From an uncultured Campylobacterales bacterium (GTDB lineage Bacteria > Campylobacterota > Campylobacteria > Campylobacterales > Arcobacteraceae), in assembly GCA_947503785.1 (NCBI GenBank), contig CANNFB010000021.1, positions 1 through 35,642 on the forward strand: a DNA stretch of 35,642 nucleotides, given 5' to 3'. The position numbers were made by a program, and so were the translations under genes. Under the pieces are notes generated by a model. The model saw only the letters and a list, made by a program, of their open reading frames with translations, was not told the origin of the DNA and made no database searches. Of this stretch, positions 23,432 through 31,931 are shown piece by piece. Every line of letters begins with the position of its first letter. Within the stretch, counting starts at the first letter, position 1.

Positions 23432-24466
23432 TTATTTATTTCCTTTAATATCATTTATATACCATGCTAACGATTCTTTAAGTCCAAGTTCTAAAGTATG
23501 AGTTGGTTCATATCCTAGAAGCTCTTTGGCTTGATCTATATTTGCATTTGAGTGTCTTATATCACCAGCTCTAAAATCTCTATAGATTGGATCTTTTACT
23601 TTTAACTCAGGTAGTTTTTCTTTTAGTCCATTTGAGATTGCATTATATAAATTATTTAGAGTTTCTCTTCCACCTGCTGCTATGTTATAAGCTTTTGCAA
23701 AGGCTTCTTTATTTGTAGTTGTTCCTGCCATTATGTTAGCTTGAACAACATTATCAATATATGTAAAATCTCTTGAAGTTTCTCCATCACCATTTATATA
23801 TACATCTTCACCATTTAGTATTGCAGATATCCATTTTGGCATTACTGCTGCATATGCTCCATTAGGGTCTTGTCTTTTTCCAAAAACATTAAAGTATCTA
23901 AGTCCTATAGATTCAAAGCCATAACATTTATAAAATACACCCATATAAAGTTCATTTATATATTTTGTAACTGCATAAGGAGAAAGAAGATTTCCTGTTC
24001 TTGATTCTACTTTTGGTAGTTCAGCTGAGTCCCCATATATAGAAGAAGAAGATGCATAAACAAATCTTTTTACACCATTTTCTTTTGCAGCAGTTAACAT
24101 ATTTAAAAAACCTGTTACATTAGAATTATTTGAAATTACTGGATTATCAATTGATCTTGGAACTGATCCTAATGCAGCTTGATTTAAAATAATATCTACA
24201 CCTTTAGTAATTTTATCACATGTCTCATAATCTGAAATATCACCTTTTGTAAAAGAAAAATTTTTCCATTGATTTTTTGAAACTGACTTTTCTATATGAT
24301 CAAGATTATACTGATGACCTGTTGCAAAATTATCTAAACCAATTACTTTTTGGTTTAGTGTCAAAAGAGTTTCAACTAAATTTGATCCTATAAAACCAGC
24401 ACATCCTGTTACTAGCCATGTTTTTGGATTCTGCTTTAACTCTTCTTTTGCTTTAGTGTATTTCAT
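23432..24466 (-). CDS. wbpP: UDP-GlcNAc C4-epimerase (WbpP/TviC-type)
   Basis: This 344-residue short-chain dehydrogenase-type epimerase has WLVTGCAGFIGSNLVETLL, NQAALGSVPRS, YASSSSIYGDS, a YAVTK catalytic Tyr/Lys (near residue 165) and GLRYFNVFGKRQDPNGAYAAVMPKW. The extended N-terminus before the nucleotide loop and the AALGSVPRS segment are typical of WbpP/TviC, which interconvert UDP-GlcNAc and UDP-GalNAc. It is distinct from the GalE at 27933-28952. It pairs with the downstream TviB/WbpO-type dehydrogenase, as in the Vi and O6 antigen loci. Confidence 0.9.
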   Translation of the reverse strand: MKYTKAKEELKQNPKTWLVTGCAGFIGSNLVETLLTLNQKVIGLDNFATGHQYNLDHIEKSVSKNQWKNFSFTKGDISDYETCDKITKGVDIILNQAALGSVPRSIDNPVISNNSNVTGFLNMLTAAKENGVKRFVYASSSSIYGDSAELPKVESRTGNLLSPYAVTKYINELYMGVFYKCYGFESIGLRYFNVFGKRQDPNGAYAAVMPKWISAILNGEDVYINGDGETSRDFTYIDNVVQANIMAGTTTNKEAFAKAYNIAAGGRETLNNLYNAISNGLKEKLPELKVKDPIYRDFRAGDIRHSNANIDQAKELLGYEPTHTLELGLKESLAWYINDIKGNK

Positions 24467-24498
24467 TTATTTCCTTTTTTATATAATATTATAACATA

Positions 24499-25698
24499 TT
24501 ATTTTTTTAATTTATCTTTAAGTATAACTTTTCCAAGCTCAACACCAGGTTGATCATAAGTATTTATTTGTACAAACTTACCAATTACAGAAGTTAAAAG
24601 CTGAAATGTATACATAAGTTTTGATATGTTAAATTCATCGATTTTATCTATTGTGATGATATCACATGGTATGTCTTGTAGCTCTTCTACTGCTTGTATT
24701 GTAGAATCTGCTTGTTTATTTATTAGGTCTTTAAACTTTAGATTATTTATATAGTCTAACTCTTCTAAGCCTTGCAGTTTTATATCTGGTATTGTAGTGT
24801 CTTCTTCAAAATCTTCTACTTTTATAAACGTTACAGTTTTATCTCTGTTTCCCTCCATAATAAGCTGTAAAAAACTATGCTGATCAATAGGACCTATTAG
24901 TCCTATTGGTGTTAGACCTTGTCTTGTTCCATTTATATTTACTTTTCCAAGGCTTTCACCCCATAGTTGAACATACCACTTATTAAAGCCCTCAAGAAGT
25001 GATGAGTATGAAAATACTACATTGATATTAAATCTGTTTTTATTTTCTACTAAAAATCTTCCCTTTTGGAGTATCTTATCAAAGTATTCTCTTTTTTCAA
25101 AAAAGCTATTGTTTACTTCTTTACATCCATTTAAAATTTCATCAATATCTAAACCTAAAATGGCAAGAGGTAAAAGTCCTACAGGTGAAAATACTGAAAA
25201 TCTACCACCTACATCTTTTGGTATCTCAAAAGTTTTCATACTATTTGCTTTTGCATAAGTGTTTAGCTTACTATCATGCTCTGTTATACATACACAGTTT
25301 GTTTTATCTATACTGGCTAAGCTATGAAGATACTTAAAGATACTAATAGTCTCTATTGTCGTGCCTGATTTACTTATGATTATAAATAGTGCATCATTTA
25401 GGTCTATCTTACTTACTCTTTTTTTGATATCTAAAGGATCAGTTGATTCTAAATAGTGAAGTTTTTTATCATTTGTCTTGTGTCTTAAAAAGTTATGAAC
25501 AGCATAAGTACCCAAAGAACTCCCACCAATACCAATAATCACAATATGCTTTTGCTCTACACTTTTAGCAAAGGCTTTTATATAACTTGTATCTTGCGAA
25601 GGAAGAGAGTAGTAACCTATAGTTTTTCTTTCTTTTTTAATTCTTTCAAAGATTTCATCATTGGATTTTATTTGGTAGAAGTTTCTTGAGTATTTCAT
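24499..25698 (-). CDS. pgi: Glucose-6-phosphate isomerase
   Basis: This 399-residue isomerase has IVIIGIGGSSLGTYAVHNFL near residue 55, ISKSGTTIET, GGRFSVFSPVG and WGESLGKVNINGTRQG, followed by GPIDQHSFLQLIMEG with the conserved Gln-His. It is short compared with the 550-residue E. coli enzyme, as is usual for this bacterial group. It interconverts glucose-6-phosphate and fructose-6-phosphate, linking central metabolism to nucleotide-sugar supply. The ATG directly follows the galU stop (TAGATG). Confidence 0.93.
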   Translation of the reverse strand: MKYSRNFYQIKSNDEIFERIKKERKTIGYYSLPSQDTSYIKAFAKSVEQKHIVIIGIGGSSLGTYAVHNFLRHKTNDKKLHYLESTDPLDIKKRVSKIDLNDALFIIISKSGTTIETISIFKYLHSLASIDKTNCVCITEHDSKLNTYAKANSMKTFEIPKDVGGRFSVFSPVGLLPLAILGLDIDEILNGCKEVNNSFFEKREYFDKILQKGRFLVENKNRFNINVVFSYSSLLEGFNKWYVQLWGESLGKVNINGTRQGLTPIGLIGPIDQHSFLQLIMEGNRDKTVTFIKVEDFEEDTTIPDIKLQGLEELDYINNLKFKDLINKQADSTIQAVEELQDIPCDIITIDKIDEFNISKLMYTFQLLTSVIGKFVQINTYDQPGVELGKVILKDKLKK

Positions 25699-26532
25699 CT
25701 ATTTTTTACTCTCTGCTTTTTTTGATTTAGTATAGAAGTGATTAGTAGCTTCTACAAAGCCATCGATACTTCCACAATCAAATCTTTTACCATCAAACTT
25801 AACAGCAAGAACCATGCCTTTTTTTGCTTGTACAAGAAGTGCATCTGTGATTTGTATCTCTCCACCTTTTCCAGGTTTTGTAGTTCTGATAATATCAAAG
25901 ATATCAGGAGTCAAGATATATCTTCCAATAATTGCTAAGTTTGAAGGTGCATCTTTAGGATCTGGTTTCTCTACCATATCTTTTATCATAAAAATACCTG
26001 GTTCGATTTCATTTCCTGCTATTACACCATATTTATTTGTATCCTCTTTTGGAACTTCTTCAATAGCAACGATTGAACATTGATATTTTTTATAAAGTTC
26101 ACACATTTGAGAAAGTACACCTTTTTTTGCATCACATAAATCATCGGCAAGTACAACAGCAAAAGACTCATTTCCTATTAGTGTTTCTCCCGAAAGAATT
26201 GCATGACCTAGTCCTTTCATCTCTACTTGTCTTGTATATGAAAAAGTACACTTACTAATAACTGCTCTTATTTCTGTAAGATAAGGCTCTTTACTAGTAC
26301 CTTTGATTTGATGCTCTAACTCATAAGATATGTCAAAGTGATCTTCAATAGCACGTTTACCACGACCTGTTACTATTGCCATAGTATTCATCCCCGCTTC
26401 TATAGCTTCTTCAACACCATACTGAATAAGTGGTTTAGTAAGTACGGGAAGCATTTCTTTTGGAGTAGCTTTTGTTGCAGGTAAAAATCTTGTACCATAT
26501 CCTGCTGCTGGAAATAAACACTTTCTAATCAT
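25699..26532 (-). CDS. galU: UTP-glucose-1-phosphate uridylyltransferase
   Basis: This 277-residue nucleotidyltransferase begins KCLFPAAGYGTRFLPATKAT with the signature G-x-G-T-R loop and PKEMLP. It continues with GRGKRAIEDHFD, VVLADDLCD, GRYILTPDIFD and KFDGKRFDCGSIDGFVEA, all standard GalU features. It makes UDP-glucose, which GalE can convert to UDP-galactose. The start overlaps the preceding phosphomutase gene by eight bases. Confidence 0.95.
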   Translation of the reverse strand: MIRKCLFPAAGYGTRFLPATKATPKEMLPVLTKPLIQYGVEEAIEAGMNTMAIVTGRGKRAIEDHFDISYELEHQIKGTSKEPYLTEIRAVISKCTFSYTRQVEMKGLGHAILSGETLIGNESFAVVLADDLCDAKKGVLSQMCELYKKYQCSIVAIEEVPKEDTNKYGVIAGNEIEPGIFMIKDMVEKPDPKDAPSNLAIIGRYILTPDIFDIIRTTKPGKGGEIQITDALLVQAKKGMVLAVKFDGKRFDCGSIDGFVEATNHFYTKSKKAESKK

Positions 26533-27910
26533 TTTTATTATTCTCTATAGTTTTTAGTAAAGCTAAAAGAGCATCTTCATATACTTTTGCATTTTCTTTT
26601 GTATCTGCTTCAAATCTAGTTACAAGTTTTGGAGTTGTATTTGAAGCTCTTACCAATCCCCAACCATTTTCAAAAATCACTCTTACTCCATCTACATCTA
26701 TGATATCTTTGATACTAGGAAACTTTTTTGGAGGATTTTTTAAAGCTAGTTTTAAATCATCGATAATTACAAACTTTGTATCTTCTGTTACTGTGATATT
26801 AATCTCAGGAGTTGAGTACACTTTTGGGAGTGCTGCATATTGCGCATCATAATCAAAGCCATCATCAATAAGTTCTAAAGCTCTAAATGTAGCATAAATA
26901 GCATCGTCATATCCAAAGTATCTGTCATTGAAAAACAGATGACCAGAAACTTCTGCTGCAAAAGATGCATTTGTTTCTTTTATCTTTACTTTCAAGTTAG
27001 AATGTCCTGTTTTATACATAATAGCACGACCGTAAGTATTGATGATATCATACATAACTTGGCTACATTTTACTTCCCCAATCACAGTAGGATTATCTAT
27101 AAACCTTGAAAAGAATATAGCTAAAATATCACCTTTAAAGTTGTTTTTTTGAGATAGCAATGCAATTCTATCCGCATCTCCATCATAAGCAAATCCAAAA
27201 TCAAACTTGCCAGTATCAAGCTCTCTTTTGATATCTACAAGAGTTGACTCATCACTTGGATCTGGGTGATGATTTGGGAAGTTTCCATCAGGCTGTTCAA
27301 ATAAAATATGATGCTTGATATTTAGTCTATCAAGAAGCTCTCTTAAAACTACACCCGCTACTCCATTTCCACAATCAAATACAAACTTTTTACTTTCAAG
27401 TTTTAAATGCTTAAAATGATCTACAATATAGTCCATATATTTATTTTTTGCATCAATTTCTATACTTGTATTATTATCAGGAATAGAAGAATCATCTGCT
27501 AAGATATCTCTACCCATTGCATATATTTGTTCACCAAAAAATGGATCTTTATCTATAGTGATTTTAAAACCATTATATTCTGGTGGATTGTGTGAACCTG
27601 TAATCATTATAGATCCATTACAAGATAAACCATCAAAATCTACAAAGTTTGAGAAATAGTTTACAGGAGTAGGAACAAGACCCATATCAAGTACTTCAAG
27701 TCCTGCATGATTTATTCCAGAACTAAGCCAATCTTTAAGTTTTGGTGAGTGAAGCCTAGCATCATAACCAACAGAGATAAATCTTGCATCAGGTACTTTT
27801 TTTACTAACTCTTTTGCAAAATAAAAACCAATCTTTTTAACAATATTTTCATTTAACTCTTCTTGAAAAATACCTCTAATATCATATTCTCTAAAAATTG
27901 TACTCGCCAT
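26525..27910 (-). CDS. manB: Phosphoglucomutase/phosphomannomutase
   Basis: This 461-residue alpha-D-phosphohexomutase has the start STIFREYDIRGIF, the phosphoserine loop MITGSHNPPEYNGFK (Ser near 104), the metal loop FAYDGDADRIALL (near 243), the sugar-binding EVSGHLFFNDRYFG and the C-terminal phosphate loop RASNTTPKLVTRFEA. It is of the AlgC type acting on mannose and glucose phosphates. The frame extends 27 codons upstream into galE, but the start at 27910 is chosen because it has an AAGGGAA ribosome-binding site, the family N-terminus, and avoids a 59-base overlap. Confidence 0.93.
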   Translation of the reverse strand: MASTIFREYDIRGIFQEELNENIVKKIGFYFAKELVKKVPDARFISVGYDARLHSPKLKDWLSSGINHAGLEVLDMGLVPTPVNYFSNFVDFDGLSCNGSIMITGSHNPPEYNGFKITIDKDPFFGEQIYAMGRDILADDSSIPDNNTSIEIDAKNKYMDYIVDHFKHLKLESKKFVFDCGNGVAGVVLRELLDRLNIKHHILFEQPDGNFPNHHPDPSDESTLVDIKRELDTGKFDFGFAYDGDADRIALLSQKNNFKGDILAIFFSRFIDNPTVIGEVKCSQVMYDIINTYGRAIMYKTGHSNLKVKIKETNASFAAEVSGHLFFNDRYFGYDDAIYATFRALELIDDGFDYDAQYAALPKVYSTPEINITVTEDTKFVIIDDLKLALKNPPKKFPSIKDIIDVDGVRVIFENGWGLVRASNTTPKLVTRFEADTKENAKVYEDALLALLKTIENNKND

Positions 27911-27932
27911 ATATTTTCCCTTACTTATTTTA

Positions 27933-28952
27933 CTATCTATAACCATTTGGATTATTACTTTGCCATTTCCAGCTACTTTCGCACATTTCATTTATATTTC
28001 TACTAGCTTGCCATCCTAATACTTCTTTTGCAAAACTTGGATTAGCATAACATTTTGTTATATCCCCATCTCTTCTTGGAACCATTTTATAAGCTACTTT
28101 TTTATTACTTGCTTTTTCATATGCTTTTACCACTTCAAGTACTGAGTATCCAGTACCAGTACCTAGGTTTAAAATAAGTGGATTAATAGTATCTTTTTTA
28201 TTTAAGTGATTTATAGCTTTTACATGACCATCGGCTAAATCTACTACGTGTATATAATCTCTTACCCCAGTACCATCAGGAGTATCATAGTCATCTCCAA
28301 ATATAGATAAATATTCTCTCTCACCTACAGCTACTTGGGAAATAAAAGGCATAAGATTATTAGGAATACCCTTTGGGTCTTCCCCTATAGTTCCACTTTC
28401 ATGTGCACCTACAGGATTAAAATATCTTAATATTACAACTTTAAATGAATTATCAGAAATATATACATCTTCTAAAATTCTCTCAATCATATATTTTGAC
28501 GTACCATAAGGGTTCGTCGTAGCTCCTATAGGAAAATTCTCTAAGATAGGTGTTGATGCAGGATCCCCATAAACTGTAGCACTAGAAGAGAAAACTATTT
28601 TTTTACATTTAAATTCTTTCATTACTTCAAGAAGTTTTACTGTTCCTAAAACATTATTATCATAATATTCTATAGGATTAACTACAGATTCACCCACAGC
28701 TTTTAGCCCAGCAAAATGTATTACAGAGTCTATGTCATATTTAAAAAAAACTTCTTTTAATCTTTTTAAATCTCTAATATCACCTAATTCTAAGATAATA
28801 TCTTTATTTATTATTTTTTCTACTCTTTTTAGTGATTTTTTTGAAGAATTAGACAAGTTATCATAAACAATAAAATCATAACCAGCATTTGATAATTCGA
28901 TTAACGTATGGGAACCAATATATCCAGCTCCTCCTGTTACTAGTATTTGCAT
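27933..28952 (-). CDS. galE: UDP-glucose 4-epimerase
   Basis: This 339-residue epimerase starts MQILVTGGAGYIGSHTLIEL and has VIHFAGLKAVGES, the SSSATVYGDP segment, the catalytic YGTSK (near residue 150), LRYFNPVGAHESGTIGEDP and GTGVRDYIHVVDLADGH. All are textbook GalE motifs. It interconverts UDP-glucose and UDP-galactose in the cytoplasm. The start overlaps the wecA stop by one base (TAATG), so the two are translationally coupled. Confidence 0.95.
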   Translation of the reverse strand: MQILVTGGAGYIGSHTLIELSNAGYDFIVYDNLSNSSKKSLKRVEKIINKDIILELGDIRDLKRLKEVFFKYDIDSVIHFAGLKAVGESVVNPIEYYDNNVLGTVKLLEVMKEFKCKKIVFSSSATVYGDPASTPILENFPIGATTNPYGTSKYMIERILEDVYISDNSFKVVILRYFNPVGAHESGTIGEDPKGIPNNLMPFISQVAVGEREYLSIFGDDYDTPDGTGVRDYIHVVDLADGHVKAINHLNKKDTINPLILNLGTGTGYSVLEVVKAYEKASNKKVAYKMVPRRDGDITKCYANPSFAKEVLGWQASRNINEMCESSWKWQSNNPNGYR

Positions 28953-30049
28953 TAAGCTTTTCCTTCTTTATTCTTCAGTTTAAGTTTCTTCTTTAAACTC
29001 ATTTTTTCTTTCTTTTCTTTTTCGTATTTTTTTCTAAGTCTTGCGTCTTTTGGACGTTTTTTAGCTCTTGGATCGAAAAGATTGAAAAACACTAAGAACA
29101 ATAATACAAAGGTAATTAAATTGAGTAATTCATCTTCTTTATATATTTGTAAAAATATAACACTAAAAGATAATTGCATAAGTAAAAGCATCTTAACTGT
29201 ATACGCTTTATCTTGCTTTATATTGTTTAAAATATGATGAAGATGGTTCTTATCAGCTGTAAATGGCGATTTTCCTCTTTGCATTCTTCTTCTAAACACA
29301 ATTAAAGTATCAAGTATTGGAACAGCTATAAGAAATAAAATAGACATAGTGTTAATATATTCAATAGCATGAATACTTAAAATAGATATAATAAACCCTA
29401 AAAGTAAAGATCCACTATCTCCCATAAAAACTTTTGCGGGATGCCAGTTTAGAAGTAAAAAAGCTACTAAAATTGAGATTAAAATTGCAGGCCAAACTAT
29501 AAGCATATGATCATCATATATATAGCCAATTATAAATAATGCAGTTAAAATTATGATTGATAAAGATCCCGCAAGTCCATCTAACCCATCACTTAGGTTT
29601 ATAGCGTTTGTTAATCCTACTATAGCAATTATAGTTCCAAGTAGTGATAAATATCCAAGATGAAGATCATAACCAAAAAATGTACCAATATAATTAATTT
29701 GAAAACCAGAAAAGTAAGCAATAATTGCAGCAATTGATATAAGAATTATCTTTTTTAGAGGACTGATATTATAAATATCATCTAATAAGCCACATATATA
29801 AATAATAATAATAGAAAGTAGGGCATATTTTATTTCGCTAAAGTATTGAATCTCAAAAATAAAAAGACCTAATATAAAAATAAGACCAAAAACTATTCCC
29901 GCACCTCTAGGAATATGTTCTACATGAGAACTTCTGTGATTTGGGATATCAATTAAGTTAAATTTCTCAGCTACATTTATAAACTTGCTGATAGAAAAAT
30001 AAGTGATTATTATCAAGGCAATACAAAAAGTTATTAGATATATAGACAA
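28952..30049 (-). CDS. wecA: WecA/MraY-family undecaprenyl-phosphate sugar-1-phosphate transferase
   Basis: This 365-residue, multi-helix membrane enzyme starts the lipid-linked repeat unit. Motifs: NHRSSHVEHIPRGAGIVFG, CGLLDD (near 88), NLSDGLDGLAG (near 150), KVFMGDSGSLLLGF (near 218) and DKNHLHHIL (near 270), with a strongly basic C-terminal tail. Together these match the polyprenyl-phosphate N-acetylhexosamine-1-phosphate transferases (WecA, WbpL, TagO). It is the first gene of the long operon and the only priming enzyme seen; the donor is probably UDP-GlcNAc or a related N-acetylhexosamine. Confidence 0.93.
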   Translation of the reverse strand: MSIYLITFCIALIIITYFSISKFINVAEKFNLIDIPNHRSSHVEHIPRGAGIVFGLIFILGLFIFEIQYFSEIKYALLSIIIIYICGLLDDIYNISPLKKIILISIAAIIAYFSGFQINYIGTFFGYDLHLGYLSLLGTIIAIVGLTNAINLSDGLDGLAGSLSIIILTALFIIGYIYDDHMLIVWPAILISILVAFLLLNWHPAKVFMGDSGSLLLGFIISILSIHAIEYINTMSILFLIAVPILDTLIVFRRRMQRGKSPFTADKNHLHHILNNIKQDKAYTVKMLLLMQLSFSVIFLQIYKEDELLNLITFVLLFLVFFNLFDPRAKKRPKDARLRKKYEKEKKEKMSLKKKLKLKNKEGKA

Positions 30050-30102
30050 TTTTAGACTTCCTAATAGTATTTTTTAAATATTATTATAATATAAATTTTC
30101 TT

Positions 30103-30108
30103 ATTATA
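30103..30108 (-). promoter_or_regulatory. Candidate -10 element for the glycan operon (second candidate at 30083-30088)
   Basis: On the minus strand TATAAT occurs at 30103-30108 and again at 30083-30088, 34-54 bases upstream of the wecA ATG. Neither has a convincing -35 at 16-18 bases, and the region is very AT-rich, so the exact promoter is uncertain. Confidence 0.35.
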
Positions 30109-30111
30109 TTG

Positions 30112-30129
30112 TAAAAGTAGTTACTTTTA
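30112..30129 (+). repeat. Perfect 18-bp palindrome, candidate operator
   Basis: TAAAAGTA, a 2-base spacer GT, then TACTTTTA form a perfect inverted repeat. It lies just upstream of the candidate -10 for wecA and about 85 bases upstream of the type I secretion promoter, in the shared divergent intergenic region. Size and symmetry suit a dimeric transcription factor. No regulator gene is visible in the window. Confidence 0.45.
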
Positions 30130-30214
30130 GGTTACAAATACGTCAATTTAAATAATTTTTTAATGTATAAAAAGAATCAAATCACTGAAATACTTAATAA
30201 AATTATTAAATAGC

Positions 30215-30243
30215 TTGTATTTTTATTATCTTTTCATTATAAT
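30215..30243 (+). promoter_or_regulatory. Predicted sigma70-type promoter for the type I secretion operon
   Basis: TTGTAT (30215-30220), a 17-base spacer and TATAAT (30238-30243) lie 29 bases upstream of the ATG at 30273. Optimal spacing and a consensus -10 make this a strong candidate. The gene's ribosome-binding site AAAGG is at 30261-30265. Confidence 0.65.
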
Positions 30244-30272
30244 ACTAACAATATAATGCAAAAGGTAAATTA

Positions 30273-31916
30273 ATGAAAATTAGTAAGTATACATACAGTC
30301 TTCCAGTTTTAATGTTTCTTATGTCTTCTTTACAAGCAACATCTATAAAAGATGTAGTAGAACATACAGTTCAAAACAACGAAGATATAATTTCTAAATC
30401 TCTTAACAATAAGGCTTTTAGAAAATATATTGACGAACAAAAAGGTGGATATTATCCAAAACTAGATTTAACTGCGTATCTAGAAACAAAGAAAACAGTA
30501 GAAGATGGATTAACTGCTGCGGATACTAATCAAGATGGTTCTAATGTTCAACTAGATTTTGAACAACTAATTTATGATGGAAACTTAACACCAAGTAGAG
30601 TTGAAGAAGCAAAAGCTAGTTACGTATCAAATAAGCTTAAAAACTCTAGTGATGTAGAAACTATTCTTTTAGATTCTATTAATTCATATTTAGAAATGCT
30701 TCAATATGATGAAAGAGTTGCTAACTCAAAAGAAAATTTAAAAATTCATGAATCATACTTCTCAATTGCAAAAGAAACTGAAGCAATAAACGGTGAAATT
30801 TTAGATAAGATTCAAACAAAAGCAAAAATTCACTCTGCAAAAAGTAGCCTTTTTAATGAAATGAACAGCAAAAATGCAGCGAAAAGTTCATTCAACAAAA
30901 ATGTAGGTATGAAAATTACAAGTGATTTATGTAGACCTTCAATAGATGAGTCAAAGATTCCTGCAACTTTTGAAGACTTACAAAAAACAGCTCTTACTAC
31001 AAACTACCAAATCTTAGAAGCAATTGCAAATATCAAAGAACAAAAAGCAGTAATATCTCAAGAGAAATCAAACTTTCTACCTACATTAAAGTTTAAATTA
31101 CAAGGTATTTATGATAAAGATCTTTTAACAGATACTTTAGATACTAGTATTTATAGCGGAAAATTAGAACTTAAATACAATTTATTTAATGGATTAAGTG
31201 ATAGAAAAAGAACTCAAAGAGAAGAGCTATTTTTAAAAGAAGCACAATTAAAACTGGATTCAACTTCAAAATCAGTTCTAGATGAATTAAATGTAGCATA
31301 TACTACATATAATACTGCAAAAAAACAAATTGTAGAATTAAAACAATTTATAGAAGAAAATAAAACAATTATTGATATTTACAATGATCAGTTTGATGCA
31401 GGAACTAGAAACTTTATTGATGTATTAAATGTTGAAGCAGATTTATACAACTCTAAAACAAACTTAATCAATACAGAATTCGCTATGTATAAAGCATACT
31501 ATGAAATATTAAAAAATACTTCAACTTTACAAACTAGTATTGAAAACTCAAATGCTGGTACTTGTGCAGAAACTTCATCAAATTCTGTTGAAGAAGAATT
31601 AAACTTAAGTGATACAAATGTAGAAGAAAGTATTTCAGATGTTTTAGTTGAAGATGTAAAAACTGATGTTGTTGTAGCTGTAGCAAATGAATATGTATTA
31701 TTTATTGAATCATATACAAACAAAAACTCAGCAGAAAATGCATTATCTAAGCTAGCTTCTTACATAGATGAAAATACAAAATCAAAAGTAATTGCAAACA
31801 ACAATGGTACATATACTGTAGTTATTTACAATATTGATGGAAAATCTCAGGCTATTGCTATTAAAAATAAGCTAAACTCTAAATATCCAGGTTCATATTA
31901 CACGAAGAAGAAATAA
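30273..31916 (+). CDS. TolC/LapE-like outer-membrane efflux protein with C-terminal SPOR domain
   Basis: This 547-residue protein has a signal peptide (cleavage probable after LQA, residue 22) and the duplicated outer-membrane efflux protein layout of long helices and beta strands, about residues 25-420. Typical segments are GYYPKLDLTAYLE, KVNGE-like helix turns and LKYNLFNGLSDRKRTQ, then FDAGTRNFIDVLNVEADLYNSK. After an acidic linker (about 435-468) the last 75 residues (EYVLFIESYTNKNSAENALSK to the end) look like a SPOR peptidoglycan-binding domain, including NGTYTVVIYNIDGKSQA. It should form the outer-membrane duct for the ABC exporter encoded next, with the SPOR tail perhaps tethering it to septal or denuded peptidoglycan. 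It starts the three-gene operon. Confidence 0.85.
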   Translation: MKISKYTYSLPVLMFLMSSLQATSIKDVVEHTVQNNEDIISKSLNNKAFRKYIDEQKGGYYPKLDLTAYLETKKTVEDGLTAADTNQDGSNVQLDFEQLIYDGNLTPSRVEEAKASYVSNKLKNSSDVETILLDSINSYLEMLQYDERVANSKENLKIHESYFSIAKETEAINGEILDKIQTKAKIHSAKSSLFNEMNSKNAAKSSFNKNVGMKITSDLCRPSIDESKIPATFEDLQKTALTTNYQILEAIANIKEQKAVISQEKSNFLPTLKFKLQGIYDKDLLTDTLDTSIYSGKLELKYNLFNGLSDRKRTQREELFLKEAQLKLDSTSKSVLDELNVAYTTYNTAKKQIVELKQFIEENKTIIDIYNDQFDAGTRNFIDVLNVEADLYNSKTNLINTEFAMYKAYYEILKNTSTLQTSIENSNAGTCAETSSNSVEEELNLSDTNVEESISDVLVEDVKTDVVVAVANEYVLFIESYTNKNSAENALSKLASYIDENTKSKVIANNNGTYTVVIYNIDGKSQAIAIKNKLNSKYPGSYYTKKK

Positions 31917-31931
31917 TAAATAGGATAAATA

